NCBI RefSeq assembly: GCF_001187535.1
Contig: NZ_LFIO01001796.1
Span: forward strand, 62,001-126,000
DNA from: Rhizobium ecuadorense
Lineage (GTDB): Bacteria; Pseudomonadota; Alphaproteobacteria; Rhizobiales; Rhizobiaceae
Direction: 5' to 3'
DNA: 64,000 bases
The notes below the pieces were generated by a model. The model saw only the letters and a list, made by a program, of their open reading frames with translations. It was not told the DNA's origin and searched no databases. Below, in pieces: positions 25,419 to 33,714 of the stretch; position 1 is the stretch's first letter; each line of letters starts with the position of its first letter. Both the position numbers and the translations under genes were made by a program.

Positions 25419-26549
25419 ATGCTTGACCGGATAGCCGGTTTTTTCAGGCTGATCGGCCAGATGATCGGTCGCTGGGCCCGCCTGTTTTCCGCCTGGGCCT
25501 TCTGGCCCTTTCTTGCCGCGCATGGCTGGTATCAGCGCCGGAGCTGGATGATCCGGCTGCCGGTCATCGCGCTGGTGGCGCTCTTGGTCGTGCTTTACGG
25601 CTATTTCTTCTGGCAGACGCAGGCCTGGTCGAATTTCAACACGGCCTTTGTCGATCAATACCGGCTTTCCGAACGCAAGGTCGCCGCCGGGCAGGAAGTA
25701 CCGGTCGCCGAGGGAAGCAACACCTCGGCCTCCAAGACCTGCCAGCGTTCGGCCATCGTCGACGTCACGGCCGACCTGACCGACTTCAATGTCAACCAGA
25801 ACGCATGGATCTCTTCCATGCTGCTCTATAAAATGGGCTTTTTCGGCATCGACTGGGATCACACGCCTTTCCTCGACAACAAGGCGTCGTTCCAGCGGGG
25901 CATCAATCAGGCGGTCCGGCGGACGTCGGCGGAGCTTGTCGATACGCTGGGGCGCGTGCGCGGCACGTCTGGTATCAACAACGATCTGCAGAGCGCCCGC
26001 GGCAACCTGCAGTTCGACGAATACAGCTGGTATTTCGGGCTCAATCCTTTCGGGCCGAAAACGCCGACGCCCTCTTATTACCGCTCGGCGATCGGCAGCC
26101 TGCGCAAGTTCAACACCGATCTTTCCGCCTGCAATGTCATTTTCGACGGCCGCGCCGACAACCTCATGCAGTTCATCGACCGCATCGCCAACGATCTCGG
26201 CGGCACGTCCGACATGCTCGCCGAGCGTTCGGAAAATCATAATCGCGGCTGGTTCGATACGCGTGCCGACGACCGGTTCTGGTTCGCCTACGGCCAGCTC
26301 TACGCCTACTACGCCATCCTTGCCGCCGCGCAGGCGGATTTCTCGCAGGTGGTGCAGGAGCGTAATCTCGGTGCGGTCTGGGGCAGCACGATGCGGCAGT
26401 TCCAAGCGGCACTGCGTATCCAGCCGGCGATCATCTCGAACGGACGCGAGGACGGCTGGATCATGCCGAGCCATCTCGCCACCATGGGCTTCTATATTCT
26501 GAGGGTGCGTTCGAACCTCGTCGAAATCCGTTCCGTGCTCGACCGTTAA
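25419..26549 (+). CDS. DUF2333 family membrane protein
   Basis: A 376-residue protein with one N-terminal membrane anchor (about residues 48-66, PVIALVALLVVLYGYFFW) after a basic, aromatic cytoplasmic tail, and a large periplasmic domain. Features of the DUF2333 family visible here are the single anchor, the QNAWISSMLLYKMGFFGIDWD segment split around the conserved NAW, and the YAYYAILAAAQADF helix. The biochemical role is unknown. ATG 25419 lies about 30 bp after the repeat. Confidence 0.82.
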   Translation: MLDRIAGFFRLIGQMIGRWARLFSAWAFWPFLAAHGWYQRRSWMIRLPVIALVALLVVLYGYFFWQTQAWSNFNTAFVDQYRLSERKVAAGQEVPVAEGSNTSASKTCQRSAIVDVTADLTDFNVNQNAWISSMLLYKMGFFGIDWDHTPFLDNKASFQRGINQAVRRTSAELVDTLGRVRGTSGINNDLQSARGNLQFDEYSWYFGLNPFGPKTPTPSYYRSAIGSLRKFNTDLSACNVIFDGRADNLMQFIDRIANDLGGTSDMLAERSENHNRGWFDTRADDRFWFAYGQLYAYYAILAAAQADFSQVVQERNLGAVWGSTMRQFQAALRIQPAIISNGREDGWIMPSHLATMGFYILRVRSNLVEIRSVLDR

Positions 26550-26561
26550 CACCTTCTGGAG

Positions 26562-27023
26562 TCAGCGGCGCGTCGTATTGTCCTCGAAGCCGACGACGCG
26601 CAGTTTCTCGACGAACTCATAGGTGACGCCGACGATGCCGCCGCCGCTTTCACCGTCCCGGAAGCGGCCGACGCTGCGCACCAGCTTGTGGCCGCCAAGC
26701 CGATTGTCGACGCGGTATACGAAATGGAAGCCGACGCCGCGAAGGCTCGCCTCTTCGAAGGTCTGAGCGATCAGGCTGCGATCATCCTCGTGGATGCGCG
26801 ACATCAGCTCGGTCAGATTGACGGGCCCGTCGCTGTAGGGGAGGTCGAAGATTGCGTGCACATCCTCGCTTGCAAAGAAATGCCCTGTCTCGATGTCGAT
26901 GCGCCAGAAGCCGAAAAGGCGATAGGCAGCAAGCATCTGGACGATTTCCGCATCGGTGATGCCAATGTGGGCGCGGGATTGCTCCATCTTGTCCATGATG
27001 GGCTGTTCGAAGCGAAGAGACAC
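26562..27023 (-). CDS. PAS-domain protein
   Basis: A 153-residue single-domain sensor. Residues about 28-140 form a PAS fold of the PAS_3 type (FGFWRIDIETGHFFASEDVH, RIHEDDR, VYRVDNRLGGHKLVRSVGR). No output domain is attached, so it must act through a partner; the LuxR-family gene just upstream on the same strand is an obvious candidate. Start GTG 27023 is preceded by CTGGGGGAAAC, which lies in a duplicated 16-bp unit. Confidence 0.75.
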   Translation of the reverse strand: MSLRFEQPIMDKMEQSRAHIGITDAEIVQMLAAYRLFGFWRIDIETGHFFASEDVHAIFDLPYSDGPVNLTELMSRIHEDDRSLIAQTFEEASLRGVGFHFVYRVDNRLGGHKLVRSVGRFRDGESGGGIVGVTYEFVEKLRVVGFEDNTTRR

Positions 27024-27026
27024 GTT

Positions 27027-27058
27027 TCCCCCAGATCACGGGTCCCCCAGATCACGGG
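27027..27058. repeat. 16-bp tandem duplication covering a ribosome-binding site
   Basis: TCCCCCAGATCACGGG occurs twice without spacer. In the direction of the PAS gene each unit carries CTGGGGGA, so the Shine-Dalgarno-like sequence is duplicated. Confidence 0.8.
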
Positions 27059-27085
27059 ACGACGTCCTGACTCTCTTCCGATACC

Positions 27086-27811
27086 TCAGTTGATCAGCTT
27101 CAATCGAATTGCCTTGGCGACCAGCTGGGTGCGGTTGACGCAATCGAGCTTTTTGATCGCATTCGTCATATAAGCATTCACCGTATGGTCCGAGAGCGTC
27201 AGGATCTGGCCGATTTCGATCGAGGTCTTGCCCTGGGCAGTCCAGCGCACAACCTCTAGTTCTCTTGTCGACAGCGCGTTATGCGCGCATTCCTCGTTCC
27301 GCTTGACTGCGTTGTATGCGTCGAGGGCATGCAGAATGATCATCGCCAGCTCGTTGACCTCGCTCTGGCCGAGTGCGGCGCGCTCGCCGCAGAACCAGAA
27401 GACCAGGCGCTGGCCATTGGCTGCAATGGTCGGCATGGCAACACCCGCCGGTATGGCATGGCGCAGCATCAGGGCACGCAGCTCGGCGGGGAAGGCCTGA
27501 CCATTGACGGCGTCGTTGAGGTGCCAGGCCGGCGGGACGGCGGATTCCCTCAGCCGTAAGCCGAAAGGGCAGCCGCGCATCATGTGCGCGCGGTCGAACT
27601 CCCTGATGTAAGCGGCCGGAAGCGAACTTTCGATCAGCAGGGGTTTCAACAGGAGATCTTCCGGGGAGGGCGCGTGCATCAGCGTCGCATGCGACAATCC
27701 AAAAGCTGCGGAGACCCTGCCGAGCGCTTGGGCAAACAGACTGCGCGTTCGGGCAGTGGCGAGCTCTGACGAAAGCAATGACTGTCTTTCAGAGGTGGTC
27801 ATGTAAGACAT
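27086..27811 (-). CDS. LuxR-family transcriptional regulator
   Basis: A 241-residue regulator. The C-terminal HTH is clear: LSTRELEVVRWTAQGKTS, then IGQILTLSDHTVNAYMTNAI and KLDCVNRTQLVAKAIRL. The N-terminal 165 residues look like an autoinducer-binding-type domain, though I cannot see the full set of conserved Trp, Tyr and Asp residues of true LuxR acyl-homoserine lactone receptors. No luxI-type synthase is nearby, so it may be an orphan receptor or respond to something else. It lies 62 bp upstream of the PAS gene and may form an operon with it. GGGGG precedes ATG 27811. Confidence 0.85.
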   Translation of the reverse strand: MSYMTTSERQSLLSSELATARTRSLFAQALGRVSAAFGLSHATLMHAPSPEDLLLKPLLIESSLPAAYIREFDRAHMMRGCPFGLRLRESAVPPAWHLNDAVNGQAFPAELRALMLRHAIPAGVAMPTIAANGQRLVFWFCGERAALGQSEVNELAMIILHALDAYNAVKRNEECAHNALSTRELEVVRWTAQGKTSIEIGQILTLSDHTVNAYMTNAIKKLDCVNRTQLVAKAIRLKLIN

Positions 27812-28140
27812 TTATACGCCCCCGGCAGTCCCAATGTTAACGCTATCAAACACAGAAAGGCGGCCGAATGCTAGTCCCAATTGACTTCACATCTGCTGAT
27901 TTACTCATATTGTGTAAAATTATCGACAGGGGATCGCGCTTTAGTTGAGTTGCGACTTGCAAATATAGCGTTGTGGTATCTTGGACTTCCTCCATGCGTA
28001 TAGTCATGGGTCTCGCGCAGTGATGCAGGAAGAGAATCACCTTGGAAAGTGTCTGGCGGCAACACTTGTCGAAAACCGGCTTGCTGGTGATCAACGCAAT
28101 TGCTAAGCGTCTTGCCATGTATAATTGAGGCAATTTAATC
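27812..28140. other. Divergent promoter region, AT-richer than surroundings
   Basis: A 329-bp gap between the LuxR gene and the duplicated ClpP-fold gene. It is visibly richer in A and T than the neighbouring coding DNA. I see no operator I can name and no convincing gene. Confidence 0.45.
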
Positions 28141-29784
28141 GTGCGCTCTGCGATTTCTTTTTTCGTGAAGTCCCTATTTTCCCCGATATTGCTTGTTTTA
28201 TTATTTCTGACCCTGCTGATCGGATCTGCAACCTCGCAGGCTGCCGGGCAGAAGAAGCAGGCGGGGCAGCCGCCGATGCGATTCATCCTCGTGCGCAGCC
28301 TGCTTTGCATGGAAGACTGTCCGGAATGGATATCGGCAGAGGGACGCATAACCTCGGATACGCCGGCTCAGCTCCGAAAAATTCTGAAGAAGATCGGCGA
28401 GCGGAAATTGCCGATTGTCTTTCTTTCGGAGGGGGGTGAAGTCGACGCGGCCTATGCAATGGGCCGAATGATCCGCAAGGCCGGACTGGAAACAGCGGTC
28501 GGCGGCACCCGGCTGAAGGACTGCCCGGCGGAAGACATGCGTTGCGATGCTGCTGTCGCAAAGGACGGGGCCTCGCTTGGTGACACCTATTCCTATGGTG
28601 CATACTGCTTTTCCGCTTGTCCGCTGGTGTTTGCTGGCGGAACCGTGCGTGCGGCGCCGCAATGGGCGTTCATCGGCGTCCATCAGATCACCACCATTTA
28701 TAGCAAGGTGCGCGTTTCCTATCGCATCGAATACAAGATGGTGAACGGCAAGAAGACGGAAATCTCCCGCAAGGAGGTTGGACGCAAGTCAGCGGGGCAA
28801 AGCAGTTCGACCAAACTTGGAAAGAAGGCAGCCGCTGCCCTGACCGCCTATCTGAAGGAAATGGGCGTCAGCGCCGATCTAATCGGTGTGATGATGAGTG
28901 CCACGCCTGACAAAATTAACGTCGTACCGCCCGAAGACGCACTTCGAATGGGCCTCGCAACCGACGTGTTGGCGTATAACGAATGGCCCGGCATGCCACT
29001 TTGCGCGTCGGACGCGGCGGCTGAGGCCGTTTGTCACCGCCGCCCGGCGGCCGAGGCGCCGGCCCAGGATGCGGCTGCGGTCACCCGCGAGCCGGAAAGC
29101 CGGCCGATGGATTTTCTGGTGATGTATGACGGCAATTGCCAGGACGAGTGCACGCAGTGGATTTCTGCGGAAGGAGACATCACGCCGGAGACCCCGGCTC
29201 GGCTGAAGGCGATCTTGAAAACGCGTGGCGAAAAAAAGCTGCCGGTCGTTCTTCAGTCCAATGGCGGAGACATGGATGCGGCTTTCGCGATGGGGCGTAT
29301 GATCCGGGCTGCTGGCCTGGAGACCTCGATTGGCAGAACGCGGTTACCCAACTGCCCAACGCTGGATCCGCGCTGCAAGGCGAACATGGTCAAAAGCGGG
29401 CCGACCAAGGGCGAAGTCTCTGCCGGCGGTGCATACTGCCTTTCGACCTGTACTCTCGTCCTGATGAGCGGAACGCCGCGTCTTGTCGGATATTCCGATA
29501 TCGGCCTCGTTAGACCCACGAAGGCTGAATATCCAAAATTCTTCGCCTATGTTGACGAGATGGGCGTCAATGCCGAGTCTTTCGAGACGATGATGCTCGC
29601 CAGCTCGATTGGGCAAAAGACCATACCTCGTTCCCAGGCGCTCGAGCTTGGCATCATCAATGGTATCATCCCTTATGGTGACGAACCCGGTTATCGCCTG
29701 TGCGGACCCGATGCCAATGAAAGTCTCCGGTGCCCCAGAAAAGCCGAGGCAGGGATCGCTCCTGCTGCTGCCTCGCTAAATTGA
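28141..29784 (+). CDS. Exported protein with two tandem ClpP/crotonase-fold domains (COG3904-like)
   Basis: A 547-residue protein with an N-terminal signal or anchor segment (VKSLFSPILLVLLFLTLLIG). Two homologous halves follow: WISAEG near residues 63 and 340, each followed by a conserved DAA(Y/F)AMGRMIR helix and AGLET strand, then Y-C-(F/L)-S-(A/T)-C near 159 and 435. The Ser in that last motif occupies the nucleophile position of ClpP-like periplasmic proteins. The first half keeps a histidine in IGVHQ near 177; the second half has IGLVRP there, so only the first half could be a peptidase. Start GTG 28141; GAGG lies about 12 nt upstream. Function unknown. Confidence 0.75.
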   Translation: MRSAISFFVKSLFSPILLVLLFLTLLIGSATSQAAGQKKQAGQPPMRFILVRSLLCMEDCPEWISAEGRITSDTPAQLRKILKKIGERKLPIVFLSEGGEVDAAYAMGRMIRKAGLETAVGGTRLKDCPAEDMRCDAAVAKDGASLGDTYSYGAYCFSACPLVFAGGTVRAAPQWAFIGVHQITTIYSKVRVSYRIEYKMVNGKKTEISRKEVGRKSAGQSSSTKLGKKAAAALTAYLKEMGVSADLIGVMMSATPDKINVVPPEDALRMGLATDVLAYNEWPGMPLCASDAAAEAVCHRRPAAEAPAQDAAAVTREPESRPMDFLVMYDGNCQDECTQWISAEGDITPETPARLKAILKTRGEKKLPVVLQSNGGDMDAAFAMGRMIRAAGLETSIGRTRLPNCPTLDPRCKANMVKSGPTKGEVSAGGAYCLSTCTLVLMSGTPRLVGYSDIGLVRPTKAEYPKFFAYVDEMGVNAESFETMMLASSIGQKTIPRSQALELGIINGIIPYGDEPGYRLCGPDANESLRCPRKAEAGIAPAAASLN

Positions 29785-29846
29785 TATCAGATTGCGGAAA
29801 AGAGTAACTCGGCGTTCCCGTTGTCGAAGCGCCTCTCTTCCCTTCT

Positions 29847-30377
29847 CTAAGCCTTATCCTTCAAGTCATTCTTCGACGTCGCGCTCATCAGCTTCTCCAG
29901 GAAGCCGAGCATGACGGCGGAGGCGACGAAGGCGAGGTGCATCAGCGTCAGCCACATGATCTTGCCGTCCGCATATTTGTCGGCGTTGAGGAAGACCTGC
30001 AGCAGATGGATGGAGGAGATGGCGACGATCGAGGAGGCGACCTTGATCTTCAGGCTGCCCGAATCGAGCTTGCCGAGAAAGGAGACTTCGTTGTCGGCTT
30101 CGCTGGCTTCATCGAAGCGGCTGACGAAATTTTCATAACCGGAGATCATCACCATGACGATCAGGCTTGCGACGAGGGCCGCATCGATCAGGCTGAGCAT
30201 GGCAAGGATCATCTCGGCCTCGTCGAGAGCGAAGACGCCGGCGGCGATCTTCAGAAGCTTATAGCCGAAGGAAACGGCATAGACGGCTAGCGCCGCGACC
30301 AAGCCGATATAGAAGGCGACGAGGATCCAGCGACTCGACAGGATGATGCGCTCGATGATGAGTTCCAGTGCTTTCAT
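29847..30377 (-). CDS. YqhA/UPF0114 family membrane protein
   Basis: A 176-residue inner-membrane protein with four predicted helices: ILVAFYIGLVAALAVYAV, LIDAALVASLIVMVMISGY, IKVASSIVAISSIHLLQVF and MHLAFVASAVMLGFL. The starting MKALELIIERIILSSRW and the SGYENFVSRFD motif are typical of this family, whose role is unknown. CCGAGGTGAAAAC precedes ATG 30377. It is divergent from fhs. Confidence 0.9.
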   Translation of the reverse strand: MKALELIIERIILSSRWILVAFYIGLVAALAVYAVSFGYKLLKIAAGVFALDEAEMILAMLSLIDAALVASLIVMVMISGYENFVSRFDEASEADNEVSFLGKLDSGSLKIKVASSIVAISSIHLLQVFLNADKYADGKIMWLTLMHLAFVASAVMLGFLEKLMSATSKNDLKDKA

Positions 30378-30540
30378 GTTTTCACCTCGGGGGGAAATCG
30401 CGATCTTTGACCGCCACATAAACATCCAGCGTGGCGGCCGCAAGGCGCAGCGCTATTCACACCCCGCCGATATTTCGCTATCCCGATGAGGAGAGAGCAA
30501 CGCCTCCGCGCCCGGCGGAAGGCCGGGACGGGGAACATCC

Positions 30541-32220
30541 ATGCCAGCGATCAAATCCGATATCGAAATCGCGCGTGCTGCGGCCAAAAAGCCGATCTTC
30601 GAAATCGGGGCGAAGCTCGGCATCCCGGTCGAGCATCTCGTTCCTTACGGTCACGACAAGGCAAAGGTCAGCGCCGAATTCATCGCCGGACAAGCGGACA
30701 AGAAGGACGGCAGGCTGATCCTCGTCACTGCGATCAACCCGACGCCGGCGGGCGAGGGCAAGACGACGACCACCGTCGGGCTCGGCGATGGGCTGAACCG
30801 GATCGGCAAGAAAGCCATCATCTGCATCCGCGAGGCCTCTCTCGGCCCCTGCTTCGGCGTCAAGGGCGGCGCGGCCGGCGGCGGTTATGCGCAGGTCGTG
30901 CCGATGGAAGACATCAACCTGCATTTCACCGGCGATTTCCATGCGATCACCTCGGCGCACAATCTCTTGGCGGCGATGATCGACAATCACATCTACTGGG
31001 GCAATGAAGAGAATATCGATATCCGCCGCATCACCTGGCGGCGGGTCATGGATATGAACGACCGGGCGCTCAGAAGCATGGTCTCCTCGCTCGGCGGCGT
31101 TGCCAACGGCTTCCCGCGCCAGGGCGGGTTCGACATCACCGTCGCCTCCGAAGTGATGGCGATCCTCTGCCTCGCCACCGATCTCAAGGATCTGGAGCGG
31201 CGGCTCGGCGACATCATCATCGGCTATCGCTTCGACAGGACGCCGGTGCATGCGCGCGACCTGAAAGCCGACGGCGCCATGGCGGTGCTCCTGAAGGATG
31301 CGATGCAGCCGAACCTCGTGCAGACGCTGGAGAATAATCCGGCCTTCGTGCATGGCGGGCCCTTCGCCAATATCGCCCATGGCTGCAATTCGGTGACGGC
31401 GACGAAGACGGCGCTGAAGCTCGGCGACTATGTGGTGACGGAAGCGGGTTTCGGTGCCGATCTCGGCGCCGAGAAATTTTTCGACATCAAGTGCCGCAAG
31501 GCCGGGCTGAAGCCGGATGCGGCGGTCATCGTCGCAACCGTCCGGGCGCTGAAGATGAATGGTGGGGTGAAGAAGGAAGATCTCGGCACGGAGGATGTCG
31601 CGGCGCTGAAGAAGGGCTGCGCCAATCTTGGCCGGCATGTCGCCAATGTGCGCCGGTTCGGCGTGCCGGTCGTCGTGGCGATCAACCATTTCGTCTCCGA
31701 TACCGACGCCGAGATCGCGGCGGTGAAGGAATTTGTGTCGCGGCTCGGCGCCGAGGCGATCCTTTGCCGTCACTGGGCGCTGGGTTCGGCCGGGATCGAG
31801 GAACTGGCACACAAGGTAGTGGAACTGGCCGAATCCGGCCAGGCGAAATTCCGGCCGCTCTATGGCGACGATATTTCGCTGTTCGAGAAGATCGAGATCG
31901 TCGCCTCGAAGATCTACCATGCCGGCGAGGTGACGGCCGACAAGGCGGTGCGCGACCAGTTGCAGACATGGGAGGAGCAGGGCTACGGCAAGCTGCCGGT
32001 CTGCATGGCGAAGACGCAATATTCCTTCTCCACCGATCCGAATCTGCGCGGCGCGCCGGAAGGCCACATCGTTACCGTGCGCGAGGTGCGGCTTTCGGCC
32101 GGAGCCGGCTTCGTCGTCGCCATCACCGGCGAGATCATGACCATGCCCGGCCTGCCGAAATCACCGTCGGCGGAGCGGATTTTCCTGAACGATCAGGGTT
32201 ATATCGAGGGCTTATTCTGA
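30541..32220 (+). CDS. fhs: Formate-tetrahydrofolate ligase
   Basis: Makes 10-formyl-THF from formate, THF and ATP, feeding purine and one-carbon metabolism. The 559-residue protein has full family length, the ATP-binding P-loop TPAGEGKTTTTVGL near residue 67, REASLGPCFGVKGGAAGGG, and the C-terminal EIMTMPGLPKSPSAERI signature. It is monocistronic here, with GGACGGGG upstream of ATG 30541. Its 3' end overlaps the convergent small membrane gene by 22 bp. Confidence 0.97.
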   Translation: MPAIKSDIEIARAAAKKPIFEIGAKLGIPVEHLVPYGHDKAKVSAEFIAGQADKKDGRLILVTAINPTPAGEGKTTTTVGLGDGLNRIGKKAIICIREASLGPCFGVKGGAAGGGYAQVVPMEDINLHFTGDFHAITSAHNLLAAMIDNHIYWGNEENIDIRRITWRRVMDMNDRALRSMVSSLGGVANGFPRQGGFDITVASEVMAILCLATDLKDLERRLGDIIIGYRFDRTPVHARDLKADGAMAVLLKDAMQPNLVQTLENNPAFVHGGPFANIAHGCNSVTATKTALKLGDYVVTEAGFGADLGAEKFFDIKCRKAGLKPDAAVIVATVRALKMNGGVKKEDLGTEDVAALKKGCANLGRHVANVRRFGVPVVVAINHFVSDTDAEIAAVKEFVSRLGAEAILCRHWALGSAGIEELAHKVVELAESGQAKFRPLYGDDISLFEKIEIVASKIYHAGEVTADKAVRDQLQTWEEQGYGKLPVCMAKTQYSFSTDPNLRGAPEGHIVTVREVRLSAGAGFVVAITGEIMTMPGLPKSPSAERIFLNDQGYIEGLF

Positions 32221-32426
32221 TCCGGTGACGGTTTCCCGAAGCGCTCGACCAGGCGGCGCTCGCGGCGCTTTTCGAAGTCCGGATCGATAAACAGCCAGAT
32301 GAAAAGGCTTTGCATCGCCCCAAGGAACAGCGTTCCGATGGCAGGGAGCCAATGCAATTCACCAGTAAAGATGAAGCCGACAGCGACGATCAGGAGAACC
32401 AGTATGACGTTCGCTATGATCTTCAT
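32199..32426 (-). CDS. Small two-helix membrane protein
   Basis: A 75-residue protein with two hydrophobic segments (VILVLLIVAVGFIFTG and AIGTLFLGAMQSLFIWLFI) and a basic C-terminal tail with DPDFEKRRERRLVERFGKP. I recognise no family. The start MKIIANV at 32426 has only a weak upstream site. Its 3' end overlaps that of fhs. The clean membrane topology with a charged tail makes it more likely real than spurious. Confidence 0.6.
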   Translation of the reverse strand: MKIIANVILVLLIVAVGFIFTGELHWLPAIGTLFLGAMQSLFIWLFIDPDFEKRRERRLVERFGKPSPDQNKPSI

Positions 32427-32512
32427 TTGCCGCTGACCCACCCCACCCATTTGCAGCTTCTATTTGGTTATTTCGCTGCACGATTCAAGCGGGGATCGCA
32501 GCCACGGAATGA

Positions 32513-33490
32513 TCAGTGGCAGTAGCGATAGCTGCCCTTTCTCTCGATCACGTCAAGGTGGAAATGGGTTTCGTGGGCCGCGTCGCTTTCGGGGTCGAGG
32601 ACGGTGGTGAAATAGAGGCAGCCGGCGGCGCTGACGGTGCGCTGGAAGGCGCCGGTCAGCGTCGGGTCCTCGCGGCGGGAGCGGACGGCGACGTCCTCGC
32701 CCTTTTCGAAATGGAAACTTGCAATATCGATGGCATTGCCGCGGGCATGTTCGGAGATCTTGCCCGTTCCGGCGCCGTTGCGCAGGCGGCACATATAGGA
32801 CGTCGCCTGGTTGACGGTGGTGAGACGCCGCTGTTCCGGCAGGGCGGCGGAGGCGGCGGGGATCACGCTCTCCTTCATCCAGCGGGCAAGGGCGAGTGCG
32901 GCCCGGCAGCGGATCGTCGCCTCCGGCTTCAGCGTGATGCCGGGCAGGGCTTCGGAAACGATGATCGGCTTGTCGATCCCGCAGCCGTTCCCGTCGTCGA
33001 TGCGCGGCGCGTCCTTGAAGACGACGCCCAAGGCCTTGAGCGCAGCGGTGCATTCCGCGTGCTCGGCATCGTTTTCGGGTTCGATCGTCAGATGCTGCTC
33101 TTCGAGCGTCTGCTCGGCAGGTGGCTTATTGTCTTCCTCCGGCGTCTGCGGGCCTTTGCCCGGCGGCAGCGGCGGACCCTGCATCGGTTCTGCCGGCGCG
33201 GGCTTTGCCGGTTCGGGCTTTCCGGGTTCGGTTTGGGGCGCCAACGGCTGGTCCGGTTCCCGTGTCTCAGGCTCCTTCACATCAGGCTTCGGCTGAGGTG
33301 CGGGCACGTCATCGGGTGCCGGCGGTTCAGCCTTGTCAGGCAGCGGGGCAGGGCTGGTCGTATCGCCGGTATCCGGCCGAGGTTGGGGTAAGGGACCATG
33401 CGGGGGCAGGCGGGCACCGCCAAGAAAGGTGGCTGCCGCGAGGAGGATCGCCAGTATCGAAAGTTTTCTCAACGCATCCGTTTCCGTCAT
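32513..33490 (-). CDS. Proline-rich exported protein with extensin-like C-terminal domain
   Basis: A 325-residue protein. An N-terminal signal segment (KLSILAILLAAATFLGG) precedes a long Pro/Glu/Lys-rich linker (about residues 30-135), probably spanning the periplasm or wall. The C-terminal domain (about 140-325) is the extensin-like (Extensin_C, DUF882-type) module with cysteines and the M15-peptidase-like pair SEHARGNAIDI and HETHFHLDV, whose His and Asp could bind zinc. A peptidoglycan-related role is likely but unproven. Confidence 0.85.
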   Translation of the reverse strand: MTETDALRKLSILAILLAAATFLGGARLPPHGPLPQPRPDTGDTTSPAPLPDKAEPPAPDDVPAPQPKPDVKEPETREPDQPLAPQTEPGKPEPAKPAPAEPMQGPPLPPGKGPQTPEEDNKPPAEQTLEEQHLTIEPENDAEHAECTAALKALGVVFKDAPRIDDGNGCGIDKPIIVSEALPGITLKPEATIRCRAALALARWMKESVIPAASAALPEQRRLTTVNQATSYMCRLRNGAGTGKISEHARGNAIDIASFHFEKGEDVAVRSRREDPTLTGAFQRTVSAAGCLYFTTVLDPESDAAHETHFHLDVIERKGSYRYCH

Positions 33491-33566
33491 GTCGATCGCG
33501 TAGGGGGTAACGCATTATGGCGGTTTTCGTTGCAATTGCGCAACGTCAGGAAAGATCGTTAAAACT

Positions 33567-33581
33567 TGATTGGTATATTCA
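33567..33581 (+). promoter_or_regulatory. IRO-box-like site upstream of the TonB receptor
   Basis: TGATTGGTATATTCA fits TGA-N9-TCA, the iron-responsive operator bound by RirA in rhizobia. It lies 134 bp before the receptor ATG, and the gene type is exactly that expected under iron control. The motif is short, so position is the main support. Confidence 0.55.
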
Positions 33582-33714
33582 GCATAAGTCATCGGATGCG
33601 GCGAAAAGAAGGCGGAATTTCGCACCGTCTTCATCCGCAAAAGCCCAGCCAGCCCCTCGAGCGTTCGACGCGCCACGACCAGCCAGCCCGGTAATCATCA
33701 TGAGAGGGTAGGTT

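Noticed and set aside
27846..28349. A 167-codon leftward frame between the LuxR gene and the duplicated ClpP-fold gene
   Set aside because: It overlaps the start of the well-supported rightward gene and has an irregular composition.
33517..33711. A 64-codon frame just before the TonB receptor
   Set aside because: It overlaps the IRO-like box and promoter region, is basic and low-complexity, and does not resemble the HmuP-type proteins often found there.
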